Source: WLJO01 sp945889085 (lineage in GTDB: Bacteria > Actinomycetota > Acidimicrobiia > Acidimicrobiales > Ilumatobacteraceae). Taken from it: DNA of 64,000 nt. A program made the position numbers and the translations under genes. Below are positions 51,192-58,736 of the stretch, piece after piece (the first letter of the stretch is position 1; every line of letters starts with the position of its first letter). The stretch is from the NCBI GenBank assembly GCA_945889085.1, contig CAMDBM010000008.1:4971-68970 (forward strand), written 5' to 3'. The notes beneath the pieces are model-generated. The model did no database searches, had not been told where the DNA came from, and saw only the letters and a program-made list of their open reading frames with translations.

Positions 51192-51784
51192 GCAGGTTTG
51201 CGCCGACCGGTGGGTGCCGCGGCCACATAGAGGTCTGCCGGGGAAGCAACACGCGACTCCTCGATGAGGTGGGCAAGGACACCGGCGGTGGCTCGCGCAT
51301 CCTCGAGGGCGTCGTGGGCACGCTCGAGGACGACGCCGTAGCGCTCGCAGAGATCGGTGAGGCGGTGGGAGCGGGACGCGGGGCGGTCGAGCGATCGCGA
51401 CAGGGTGAGCGTGCACACCACCGGTCCGGTGGGGAGGTGCACGCCGAGCCGGGCGGCATGGTGCTGGAGGAACGGGAGGTCGAACTCCACGTTGTGGGCG
51501 GTGAACACGCGACCCTCGAGGTACGGGGCGAGCGCCTGCAGCGCGGTGGCCGCGTCGGGAGCCCGTCGCAGGGCGAGGCGCGAGATGCCGTGCACATGTC
51601 GCGGGCCGAGCGAGGAGAACGGCCAGCGCGGGGGCTTCACGTAGGTGACCCACGTGCCCTCGACCGTGCCCGAGGAGTCGCAGAGGACGACGGCGATCTG
51701 GAGAATGTGGCTCTCGGTGGGCTCGAGCCCGGTGGTCTCGATGTCCACCACGGCGAACCGGAGGTCGTCAATGCCGTTCGTCAC
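51176..51784 (-). CDS. DEDDh 3'-5' exonuclease (DnaQ-like)
   Basis: A 202-residue exonuclease. Exo I is FAVVDIETTGLEP with Asp and Glu, Exo II is TAHNVEFDLPFLQHH, and Exo III is HDALEDARATAGVL with the catalytic His and Asp. Family relatives proofread DNA or trim nucleic acids. It has no polymerase subunit nearby. ATG 51784 gives the standard start before strand 1. Confidence 0.88.
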   Translation of the reverse strand: MTNGIDDLRFAVVDIETTGLEPTESHILQIAVVLCDSSGTVEGTWVTYVKPPRWPFSSLGPRHVHGISRLALRRAPDAATALQALAPYLEGRVFTAHNVEFDLPFLQHHAARLGVHLPTGPVVCTLTLSRSLDRPASRSHRLTDLCERYGVVLERAHDALEDARATAGVLAHLIEESRVASPADLYVAAAPTGRRKPAQRRP

Positions 51785-51833
51785 GGGTGCGTCCTCATGA
51801 CGATCACGCTAGGGCAGGGGTGTGGCAGGTCAG

Positions 51834-52202
51834 TCAGCCGGAGACCGCTTGGGTGAACTGGGCCTGGTCGAAGTAGTCCCGCCACAGCGCGATCTTCCCG
51901 TCACGGAGCACGAAGAGCCCCGCAACCCGCAGTTCCGCCCAGCGGCCTGCCATTTCGAACCGGTCCGTGCGCTCGTTCATCACGACGTCGCCCGACTCGG
52001 CCTGGTGATGGACGACCCACTCCACGCCGCCGCAGTTGCCGAGGAACGGTTCGAGCACAGTGCGCAGGCCCTCGGGCCCGTACACCTTCGCGAACGGGAC
52101 ATTGTCGTACTCGCAGTCGTCGGTGATCAGGCTGCACGCAGTCCCGAAGTCCTTGCGTTCGAGTGCGCGGATGAAGGCGGTGACAGTGTCCCCAGAAGTC
52201 AT
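51834..52202 (-). CDS. Limonene-1,2-epoxide hydrolase-like protein
   Basis: A 122-residue cone-fold (NTF2/SnoaL-like) protein of the LEH type. The catalytic set appears as CEYDNVPF (Tyr, Asn), MNERTDRF (Arg, Asp) and LWRDYFD (Asp), the same pattern as in limonene epoxide hydrolase. It likely opens an epoxide with water or binds a similar ligand. It is transcribed in the same direction as the exonuclease, 49 bases away, and 17 bases after PhoH. Confidence 0.75.
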   Translation of the reverse strand: MTSGDTVTAFIRALERKDFGTACSLITDDCEYDNVPFAKVYGPEGLRTVLEPFLGNCGGVEWVVHHQAESGDVVMNERTDRFEMAGRWAELRVAGLFVLRDGKIALWRDYFDQAQFTQAVSG

Positions 52203-52219
52203 GGGGACATCATCTCATG

Positions 52220-53566
52220 TCAGGTGAGACCGCCGAGGAGGTCGGTGACGAGGGCAGCCACAGCGCTGCGCTCGGACCGTGTGAGCGTCACGTGGGCAAA
52301 GAGCGGGTGGCCCTTGAGCGCCTCGATGACCGCAACGACGCCGTCGTGGCGCCCAACCCTGAGGTTGTCCCGCTGGGCGACGTCGTGGGTGAGGACCACC
52401 CTGCTGCCGCGACCGAGGCGCGAGAGCGCAGTGAGCAGGACGCCGCGCTCGAGATTCTGGGCCTCGTCGACGATGACGAAGCTGTCCGTGAGGCTGCGCC
52501 CGCGGATGTGGGTGAGCGGGAGCACCTCGAGCAGTTCCCGGTCCTGGATTTCGTCAATGACGTTTGGGCCGACGATGGATTCGAGGGCATCGAAGACCGC
52601 TGCGGCCCACGGGGCCATCTTGTCGGATTCCGAACCGGGTAGATAACCGAGATCCTGCCCGCCGACAGCGAAGAGCGGACGGAACACGGTGACACGCTGG
52701 TGTGTGCGCTGCTCGAGTACGGCGTCGAGGCCGGCCGCGACAGCGAGCACACTCTTGCCCGTCCCGGCGTTGCCGCCGAGGCTCACGATCCCGATCTCGT
52801 TGTCGGCGAGCAGGTCGAGAGCGACCTTCTGCTCGGCGGAGCGACCGCGCAGGCCGAACAGTTCGCGGTCGGCGCGCACGAGGTGCACGCGCTTGTCTGC
52901 AGAAACGCGCCCGATGGCCGATTGACTGCCGGCCTGGAGCACCAGACCGGTGTGGCAGGGAAGGTTCCGGGCCTCCAACAGGTCGATGACCCTCGCATCG
53001 AAGAGTTCGTCGATAGTGCGGCTGTCGACGTCCAGTTCCGCCATGCCGGTCCAGCCGGAGTCCACGGCGAGCTCGTTGCGGTACTCCTCGGCAGCGAGCC
53101 CGAGCACGCTCGCCTTGAGGCGCAGCGGGAGGTCCTTGGAGATGACGACCACGCTGGATCCCTCGGCAGCGAGGTTGACCGCCACGGCGAGAATGCGGTG
53201 GTCGTTGCTGTCGCCGCCGAACGCATCGGGGAGCAGCGAGCGGTCCAGATGGTTGACCTCAACCCGCAGCGTGCCGCCGACCTCGTTCGCCGGGATCGCG
53301 GTGGTGAGCGAGCCGTGCTCGATCCGCAAGTCCTCGATGAGGCGGAGGCTCTGCCGGGCCGCCCATCCCAGTTCGGGGTGGTGTCGCTTGGCCTCGAGTT
53401 CGGTGAGGACGACGAGGGGGATGACCACCTGGTGTTCCTCGAAGCGCTGGACGGACCGAGGGTCCGAGAGCAGCACGGAGGTGTCGAGCACGTACACCCG
53501 TCGCTGCCCCGTGCCACCTCCATCTGCGGGCGCAGGTACGGCGTGCCGGGAGCGAGGTGTCGTCAC
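52220..53566 (-). CDS. PIN-PhoH ATPase/RNase (PhoH2 type)
   Basis: A 448-residue protein from GTG 53566. The PIN domain (about 24-170) has the acidic positions VYVLDTSVLLSDP and DSNDHRILAVAVNL. The PhoH ATPase (about 210-445) has Walker A LGGNAGTGKSVLAVAAG and Walker B FVIVDEAQNLE. Mycobacterial PhoH2 unwinds and cuts RNA and can act as a toxin. Upstream frames without homology run into the divergent membrane protein gene, so I stop at the GTG. Confidence 0.9.
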   Translation of the reverse strand: MTTPRSRHAVPAPADGGGTGQRRVYVLDTSVLLSDPRSVQRFEEHQVVIPLVVLTELEAKRHHPELGWAARQSLRLIEDLRIEHGSLTTAIPANEVGGTLRVEVNHLDRSLLPDAFGGDSNDHRILAVAVNLAAEGSSVVVISKDLPLRLKASVLGLAAEEYRNELAVDSGWTGMAELDVDSRTIDELFDARVIDLLEARNLPCHTGLVLQAGSQSAIGRVSADKRVHLVRADRELFGLRGRSAEQKVALDLLADNEIGIVSLGGNAGTGKSVLAVAAGLDAVLEQRTHQRVTVFRPLFAVGGQDLGYLPGSESDKMAPWAAAVFDALESIVGPNVIDEIQDRELLEVLPLTHIRGRSLTDSFVIVDEAQNLERGVLLTALSRLGRGSRVVLTHDVAQRDNLRVGRHDGVVAVIEALKGHPLFAHVTLTRSERSAVAALVTDLLGGLT

Positions 53567-53677
53567 TCGGTAATCCTTGGGGTCTCGAGGGCTGGGCAAT
53601 CGTGGGCTAACTCTCCCTTTCGTAGCGCGTCGCCCCGTCCGCGCGGTGGATGGCGGTCCATCGGCAAGAATGCGGTG

Positions 53678-54451
53678 ATGGGTGATGCGATGGCGCGGGC
53701 AGCGGTAGTGATTGCGATCCTGATGGTGGGCACCTGGCTCCTCAGCCTGATCCTCAGGAACGCCTCGATCGTGGACGTCACGTGGGGTCTCGGCTTTGTG
53801 GCCATTGCGTGGGCGGGCCGGATCGCCACCCACGGCAACTCCGCCCGGCAGTGGCTGCTCACGGCGCTCGTGAGCGTGTGGGGGCTCCGACTTGCCGGCT
53901 ACCTGTTCTGGAGGAATCACGGCAAGGGCGAGGACTTCCGGTACCGGGCGATGCGCAAACGATGGGGACAGCGCTTCGGGCTGATCAGCCTGTTCACCGT
54001 GTTCGCGTTCCAGGGAACGCTCATGTGGGTCGTCTCGCTGTCGGTACAGCTTGCGCAGACGGGGGACGCCCGCATCGGGGTACTCGCTTACCTCGGCGTT
54101 GCCGTCTGGTTGGTCGGGTTGGTGTTCGAGACTGTCGGCGACCTGCAGCTCGCACGGTTCAAGGCAGATCCGGCGAGTGCCGGCAAGGTGATGGACCGGG
54201 GCCTGTGGAGGTACACCCGCCATCCCAACTACTTCGGCGATGCGTGCGTGTGGTGGGGCCTAGCGCTCGTTGCTGCAGAGACAGGCGCTGGCGCGTGGGG
54301 TCTGATCGGCGCTGCGGTCATGACCGCGCTGCTCCTCAAGGTGTCGGGTGTGGCGCTGCTCGAGAAGTCATTGGTGAGGCGGAGGGAGGGCTATGGGGAG
54401 TACATCGTCCGAACGAGCTCGTTCTTCCCGCTGCCCCCCCGCCGCACCTGA
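53678..54451 (+). CDS. DUF1295 / steroid 5-alpha-reductase-like membrane protein
   Basis: A 257-residue membrane protein with about seven helices. DUF1295 features are ASIVDVTWGLGFVAIAW, LRLAGYLFWRNHGKGEDFRY, FETVGDLQLARFKADP, and the cofactor-binding end RGLWRYTRHPNYFGDACVWWG. The family is related to steroid 5-alpha reductases and isoprenylcysteine methyltransferases, enzymes that act on lipids. It is divergent from PIN-PhoH and convergent with the CMD gene, with the 14-bp repeats between. Confidence 0.8.
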   Translation: MGDAMARAAVVIAILMVGTWLLSLILRNASIVDVTWGLGFVAIAWAGRIATHGNSARQWLLTALVSVWGLRLAGYLFWRNHGKGEDFRYRAMRKRWGQRFGLISLFTVFAFQGTLMWVVSLSVQLAQTGDARIGVLAYLGVAVWLVGLVFETVGDLQLARFKADPASAGKVMDRGLWRYTRHPNYFGDACVWWGLALVAAETGAGAWGLIGAAVMTALLLKVSGVALLEKSLVRRREGYGEYIVRTSSFFPLPPRRT

Positions 54452-54475
54452 CCGGCCTGCGCCTCTGGCCCCTGA

Positions 54476-54517
54476 ATCCAATCGTCAGGATCCAATCGTC
54501 AGGATCCAATCGTCAGG
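54476..54517. repeat. Three 14-bp tandem repeats (ATCCAATCGTCAGG)
   Basis: Exact copies begin at 54476, 54490 and 54504. The stop of the minus-strand CMD gene (TCA at 54513-54515) lies in the third. Each repeat holds one minus-strand TGA, in three different frames. The array fills most of the gap between two convergent genes. Confidence 0.95.
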
Positions 54518-55079
54518 AAGGGAACGTGACGTCCGGGACACCGGGGTCGAGCGGCACGCGCAACGAGTTCAGGAACATGGCCACCAGGTGGTACTGACCC
54601 ACTGTCGCAACCGTGTCGAGCATCTGCTCGGCGCTGTTGCGGGCTACGAGCGCCGCCCAGGTCGCGTCGCTCAGACCAAAGTCCACGTGCAGTTCGTCGG
54701 CTGCCCGAAGCAGCAGCGCATCCCACTCGGACCAGCGCGGATGGGTCGGACCGGCCTTGACCGCCTCGATCTCCTCGGCGGAGACCTGGCACTCGAGGGC
54801 AATGAGCACGTGCTGGCCCCACTCGTACCTCGACCGGCAGTTCCAGCCGGTGCGCAGGATCAGCAGCTCGCGGTCCCGAGCCGACAGCGTGTTCTTCGAC
54901 ATGACGTGACCGGCGAACACCAGCCAGCGCTTCATCATGTCGGGGTGGTTGCCGAGCGCCCCGAAGATGTTGATGATCTCGCCGTTGGGGCCGCGCAAGC
55001 CCTTGGCGAAGGCCTCGGCCAGACGCGGATCGTCGGCGGGCGTGCGGATCGGGAGGCGGGGTGCTTCGTTCATGGTCAC
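54513..55079 (-). CDS. Carboxymuconolactone decarboxylase (CMD/AhpD-like) family protein
   Basis: A 188-residue all-alpha CMD protein. The core is LSARDRELLILRTGWNCRSRYEWGQHVLIA, where only one Cys is present; AhpD-type peroxidases need CxxC, so redox activity of that kind is unlikely. Other CMD proteins are decarboxylases or of unknown role. ATG 55079 (MTMNEAP) or the ATG two codons later is the start. It is 51 bases from the DUF429 gene, on the same strand. Confidence 0.8.
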   Translation of the reverse strand: MTMNEAPRLPIRTPADDPRLAEAFAKGLRGPNGEIINIFGALGNHPDMMKRWLVFAGHVMSKNTLSARDRELLILRTGWNCRSRYEWGQHVLIALECQVSAEEIEAVKAGPTHPRWSEWDALLLRAADELHVDFGLSDATWAALVARNSAEQMLDTVATVGQYHLVAMFLNSLRVPLDPGVPDVTFPS

Positions 55080-55130
55080 ATACTGCCGCGTCGGGGCGTT
55101 CGCGTGCTCGGCCGGGTGGCGACACCCGAG

Positions 55131-55787
55131 TCAGACGACGATCCGCATCGGCAGTCCGCACTCGTCGACGCTGCCGTCGCCGAGCGTCTCATGGACGCCG
55201 CGCACGAAGCGGAGTGTGCTCCACAGCACCGCCTGGGCATCGAGGACATCGTCCGTCTTGGCCCCCTCGAGGGCCGCGCAGGCCCTGCCGAGGTGTTTTT
55301 CGAGAATCTTTTTGCGAATATTTTTTCCGGCTTCACCGTGCTTCGTTGGCAGCACCCTGCCGGCCATCCGGGCGAATGAGCACTCGGGATGAACCTCGAC
55401 AAACCGTGATGGATAACGCTGCGCGAGGACGTCCAGCAGACGGATCCTCGGCCAGATCGCAAAGGCCTGACGGGGTACCCCGCGACCGAAGCGTTCCTTG
55501 GACTGCTGATTGGCGCGGGCGTAGTCGTCGATGTCGATGAGCGACCGTGGCGGGACCGGAAATACGGTGGAACCCCTACTGGGTAAGGCTTTTCTCGCCT
55601 CGGTGTCGCACGCGCGTCGTCCGTCCGCGGACATGCCGATCGGCATGTCGATCCCGATGATGTCGAACATCGGGATGAGGTAAGCGAGGTCCTGGGTCAC
55701 GAACTCGCCGTTCGCGCTGGCGACGACCCAGCCGCCCCGACATCCGTCGACACCGCAGACCCGAACCTCGATCTCGGAGTCGTTCAC
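55131..55787 (-). CDS. DUF429 family protein (RNase H-like fold)
   Basis: A 218-residue DUF429 protein. The start CGVDGCRGGWVVA and the block IIGIDMPIGM carry acidic residues of an RNase H-like centre. SRGSTVFPVPPRSLID, EVHPECSFARMAG and DDVLDAQAVLW complete the family pattern. A nuclease role is predicted but not shown. It is divergent from the HU gene. Confidence 0.75.
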   Translation of the reverse strand: MNDSEIEVRVCGVDGCRGGWVVASANGEFVTQDLAYLIPMFDIIGIDMPIGMSADGRRACDTEARKALPSRGSTVFPVPPRSLIDIDDYARANQQSKERFGRGVPRQAFAIWPRIRLLDVLAQRYPSRFVEVHPECSFARMAGRVLPTKHGEAGKNIRKKILEKHLGRACAALEGAKTDDVLDAQAVLWSTLRFVRGVHETLGDGSVDECGLPMRIVV

Positions 55788-55884
55788 GGTCCCGAGACTA
55801 CGCGGAGTGCGGTTGTCGTCGGACCCATCGCCAGTGATCGTTGCATAATCAATTGCGGTAATGCTTGGTTTCTCGCGGGAAACG

Positions 55885-55913
55885 TTGTTTCATATTGCCG
55901 TCTCGCGTTAGTT
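55885..55913 (+). promoter_or_regulatory. Candidate promoter of the HU/H1-like operon
   Basis: TTGTTT (55885-55890) and TTAGTT (55908-55913) are 17 bases apart, about 24 bases before the HU ATG. Just upstream the inverted pair GTTTC-n6-GAAAC lies at 55868-55883. Confidence 0.45.
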
Positions 55914-55936
55914 CGCAACAAGGAGAGACCGACGAC

Positions 55937-56218
55937 ATGACCAAGAGTAAGTTGATCGACGAAGTAGCCAAGGCCGCAGGCACGACGAAGGCAGATGCCG
56001 AGTCGGTGTTGGAAGCGTTCTTTGCGACAGTCACAGCCGACGTGGTAGCCGGCGGGAAGGTTGCGTGGCCGGGCTTCGGTTCGTTCAGTGCAACCAGATC
56101 CGAGGAGCGAATGGGCCGTAACCCGCGCACCGGCGAGACGGTGAAGATTGCGGCGACAACGCGGATGAAGTTCTCCGCTAGCTCGACGCTCAAAGCAGCA
56201 CTGAATCCCACCAAGTAA
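55937..56218 (+). CDS. hup: HU-family DNA-binding protein (HU domain only)
   Basis: A 93-residue HU. MTKSKLIDEVAKAAGTTKADAESVLEAFF is the helical dimer part, GGKVAWPGFGSFSATRSEERMGRNPRTGETVKI has the DNA-binding arm with the conserved Pro, and the end is TTRMKFSASSTLKAALN. It bends and wraps DNA. Mycobacterial HupB has an extra histone-H1-like C-terminal tail of about 100 residues; here that tail is missing, and a separate Lys/Ala-rich gene follows 20 bases later. The Shine-Dalgarno is AAGGAGAG. Confidence 0.95.
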   Translation: MTKSKLIDEVAKAAGTTKADAESVLEAFFATVTADVVAGGKVAWPGFGSFSATRSEERMGRNPRTGETVKIAATTRMKFSASSTLKAALNPTK

Positions 56219-56238
56219 TACTTAGGAAGGACATCACC

Positions 56239-56451
56239 ATGGCAGCAAAGAAGGCAGCCGCGAAGAAGGCTCCGGCAAAGAAGGCCGCAGCCAAGAAGGC
56301 TCCGGCAAAGAAGGCCGCAGCCAAGAAGGCTCCGGCACGGAAGGCCGCCGCCAAGAAGGCAGCACCGAAGAAGGCTGTTGCCAAGAAGGCTCCGGCACGG
56401 AAGGCCGCCGCCAAGAAGGCTCCGGCACGGAAGGCCGCCGCCAAGAAGTAA
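56239..56451 (+). CDS. Histone H1-like Lys/Ala-rich protein
   Basis: A 70-residue protein made almost only of Lys, Ala, Pro and Arg, in AAKKAPAKK/ARKAAAKK repeats with a Met start and a strong AGGAAGGA 8 bases before the ATG. It looks like the tail of mycobacterial HupB or the histone H1-like Hc proteins, which bind DNA through repeated PAKK/AAKK units. The two sequences follow HU in one transcript, so HU and H1-like tail are separate here. The gene consists of about 30-bp DNA repeats (AAGGCTCCGGCAAAGAAGGC-like), so copy number may change. Confidence 0.85.
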   Translation: MAAKKAAAKKAPAKKAAAKKAPAKKAAAKKAPARKAAAKKAAPKKAVAKKAPARKAAAKKAPARKAAAKK

Positions 56452-56507
56452 TTACCGACCTCTGTCGGTAAGCGACTCACGATGGGGAGCCCTTCGGGGC
56501 TCCCCAT
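56452..56507 (+). terminator. Two hairpins ending the HU/H1-like operon
   Basis: TTACCGAC-CTCT-GTCGGTAA lies at 56452-56471, straight after the stop. ATGGGGAGCCC-TTCG-GGGCTCCCCAT, an 11-bp stem with a UUCG-type tetraloop, lies at 56482-56507. There is no T-run, as is common in actinobacteria. The ATG inside the second stem is not a real start. Confidence 0.8.
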
Positions 56508-56526
56508 TGCGCGTACCGTGTACGTC

Positions 56527-57324
56527 ATGCAAGGGATCTGTGATGACCTGGCGGCCGAGCACGCCGCCCTCGATGCCGTGGTTGCCAACCTGTCCGAGGG
56601 GCAGTGGCACGACGCCACACCGGCAGCGGGGTGGGATGTTGCCGACTGCATCACCCACCTCTGGTTCTTCGACCAGCGGGCGCGCATGGCGCTCGACCCG
56701 GCCACCGCCGCCGACTTCGTGGTTGATGCCGGCCGCTTGATGGCCGCCTCCTCCGAGGGCAGGGACCTCTCCATGGAGGCGGGACGGGCACTTTCCCCAG
56801 TCGGTCTCCTCGCAGCCTGGCGAGCGGATCGAGCTGACCTCCTAGCGCTGGCCCGGGCATCCGATCCGTCCGCTCGCATTCCCTGGTACGGGCCGGCAAT
56901 GGCTGCGCGGTCCTTCATTACCGCTCGTCTCATGGAGACCTGGGCGCACGGACAAGACATCCGTGACGCGTTCGGTCTCGAGCCCGAGGTGAGCCTGCGC
57001 CTGAAGCATGTCGCCCACATCGGGGTGCGGGCGAGACCCTTCGCCTACGCGAACAACCGACGCGAACTCCCGACGGAGGGGATCCGTGTGGAGCTCACTG
57101 CGCCGGACGGCACCCAGTGGGCGTGGGGAGACGAGGGTCTCGCGAACGTCGTGAGCGGCCCGGCGATCGACTTCTGCCTCATGGTGACGCAGCGCCGCCA
57201 CGTATCGGACACGGATCTCTCGGTGGTCGGCCCGCTCGCGGCGGACTGGATCGGGATCGCCCAGGCCTTCGCCGGCCCGCCCGGCCCGGGACGCCGGCCG
57301 GGGGAGTTTGGCCACCCCGGCTGA
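56527..57324 (+). CDS. TIGR03084-family DinB-like metal-binding protein
   Basis: A 265-residue protein. The N-terminal DinB/MDMPI helical bundle has DLAAEHAALDAVVANLSEGQWHDATPAAGWDVADCITHLWFFDQ with the His typical of the metal site, then WAHGQDIRDAFG with a second His. The C-terminal domain (about 165-250) is beta-rich. The TIGR03084 group relates to mycothiol-dependent maleylpyruvate isomerase, and mycothiol is made from inositol (synthase at 39077). Function is not proven. ATG 56527 is preferred over one inside the terminator hairpin. Confidence 0.75.
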   Translation: MQGICDDLAAEHAALDAVVANLSEGQWHDATPAAGWDVADCITHLWFFDQRARMALDPATAADFVVDAGRLMAASSEGRDLSMEAGRALSPVGLLAAWRADRADLLALARASDPSARIPWYGPAMAARSFITARLMETWAHGQDIRDAFGLEPEVSLRLKHVAHIGVRARPFAYANNRRELPTEGIRVELTAPDGTQWAWGDEGLANVVSGPAIDFCLMVTQRRHVSDTDLSVVGPLAADWIGIAQAFAGPPGPGRRPGEFGHPG

Positions 57325-57332
57325 ACCGTGCG

Positions 57333-58094
57333 CTAGAGGTCGGTGATGCGCTTGAACATCTCGGCGGCATCCACACCGAGGCGGGCACCGTGCTCAGCGA
57401 GGCGCAACCTGATCCGTGCGCGGAACCCATCCATCTGGGACTCGTCGACGGCCTTCATGGTGGACTCGAACTGGCTCCGGTGTGCCTCGAGCGCTCGGAG
57501 CTTCGCATCGACGTTTACGGAAACATCCTCGAGATGGTCCGGCTCGTCGGCTTCCCACAGCAGCAGCGTGTGCGGGCGGTGTGGGGAAAGATCGTGGTCG
57601 CGGAAGAAATGAGGGTCGCGCGCCGCAACGATGCCCTCACAGGCGAGAAGCCCCGCGTGGCGATGATCCGGGTGCAGTCGGTAGCGCTTCCACGGGTCGT
57701 GGCCGAGCACCACGTCCGGGCGCAGGGTGCGGATCCAGCGTGCCACCTCGCCGCGGTTCGTGAGGGTCGACTCGAGTTCGCCGTCGGTGTGCCCGAGGAA
57801 GACCACCTGACCCGTGCCCCCGAGCGCGCCTGCAGCAGCGCGCTGCTCGTCCTGACGGGAGAGGATCAGGGCGTTGATGTCGGCATCGGGGTTCCACGTC
57901 CCCTTCGAGCCGTCGGTGCAGACGAGGTGGTGCACCACACAGCCTGCGGCCGCCCACTTGGCGAGCGTGCCCCCTGCGCCGAACTCGATGTCGTCGGGGT
58001 GTGCCCCGATCGCGAGCGCGCTTTCGGGAACCGTGAGGTTGCTCGACCAGGTCACGGGGCTCAGCGAGGGCTGGCCGGGTTCGTTTGCAGCCAT
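57333..58094 (-). CDS. PIG-L family deacetylase
   Basis: A 253-residue zinc-dependent de-N-acetylase. LAIGAHPDDIEFGAGGTLAKW carries the AHPDD metal site, and YRLHPDHRHAGL gives the second His pair. Actinobacterial members include MshB and Mca of mycothiol metabolism, and others that act on sugars. It overlaps cofC by 34 bases, and ATG 58094 is the first ATG; a later GTG near VTWSSNLTVP would remove most of the overlap. Confidence 0.88.
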   Translation of the reverse strand: MAANEPGQPSLSPVTWSSNLTVPESALAIGAHPDDIEFGAGGTLAKWAAAGCVVHHLVCTDGSKGTWNPDADINALILSRQDEQRAAAGALGGTGQVVFLGHTDGELESTLTNRGEVARWIRTLRPDVVLGHDPWKRYRLHPDHRHAGLLACEGIVAARDPHFFRDHDLSPHRPHTLLLWEADEPDHLEDVSVNVDAKLRALEAHRSQFESTMKAVDESQMDGFRARIRLRLAEHGARLGVDAAEMFKRITDL

Positions 58095-58699
58095 TGGCGT
58101 ACCTCCTCCATACGTGGGTCAGCGAGATCGGCGGGCGTGTCGAGATCGTGCGCGAGCCCCTCAACCCGCAGGACGCGGACGAGTGGCCAGTGCGCGAGCG
58201 CCTCCATCAGGTGCTTGCGGAACGATCCGCTCCCGTAGTGCGGCGAGAAGCGTCCGGCGAGTGCTGTGGGGAGGACGAGTGCGTTGGTGCCGTCGTAGCG
58301 ATAGTCCGGTACGACGGTGATGGCGCCGTCGAGCGCGAGTTCGCCAAAGCCCTCTGCGAGCGGGAGGTCGCCGTGAGCGATTACTGCAAGATCGAATCCG
58401 GTGTCGGCAAGCACCTGCAGGCCCCGCTCGACTGCAGGGTTGAGGCCCGCAACGTCGCAGCGGATGACGGTGACACCGAGCCGCTCGGCCCAGGCGGCCA
58501 CCTCAGGGTCGTCGCAGACGACATGCACCGCAAAGGCACCGGCGGCGGCAATGACGCGCTCGGCACACCATCGGGCGAGCGCAGTCCGCTGTTGAGCGTC
58601 GAGTTCGCCCCGCAATCGCTGTTTGGCATCCGCGAATGCCTTGACGGGCACGAGCAGTGCCACCCGGGGCGTTCGGTTGCCCTGCTCGTCGCGTTGCAC
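58061..58699 (-). CDS. cofC: 2-phospho-L-lactate (or phosphoenolpyruvate) guanylyltransferase
   Basis: A CofC/FbiD-type nucleotidyltransferase of about 212 residues. VALLVPVKAFADAKQRLRGEL is the phosphate-binding start, HVVCDDPEVAAWAERLGV and LAVIAHGDLPLAE carry the Mg-binding acidic residues, and VVPDYRYDGTNALVLP plus SPHYGSGSFRKHLMEA complete the family. It activates 2-phospholactate or PEP for F420 synthesis. I start at GTG 58699; an ATG at 58738 overlaps the divergent gpsA start. It supports the reading of the FrhB-type protein at 5052 as F420-linked. Confidence 0.88.
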   Translation of the reverse strand: MQRDEQGNRTPRVALLVPVKAFADAKQRLRGELDAQQRTALARWCAERVIAAAGAFAVHVVCDDPEVAAWAERLGVTVIRCDVAGLNPAVERGLQVLADTGFDLAVIAHGDLPLAEGFGELALDGAITVVPDYRYDGTNALVLPTALAGRFSPHYGSGSFRKHLMEALAHWPLVRVLRVEGLAHDLDTPADLADPRMEEVRQWLQTNPASPR

Positions 58700-58736
58700 G
58701 GGCGGGATGCTACGGCCGCCGCGTACGCTCTCGGGC

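Noticed and set aside
52220..54223. PIN-PhoH frame extended to 54223
   Set aside because: Upstream of GTG 53566 the frame is antisense to the DUF1295 gene and shows no family sequence.
56482..56526. ATG at 56482 as start of the TIGR03084-type gene
   Set aside because: This ATG lies inside the strong terminator hairpin of the upstream operon; ATG 56527 gives the family N-terminus.
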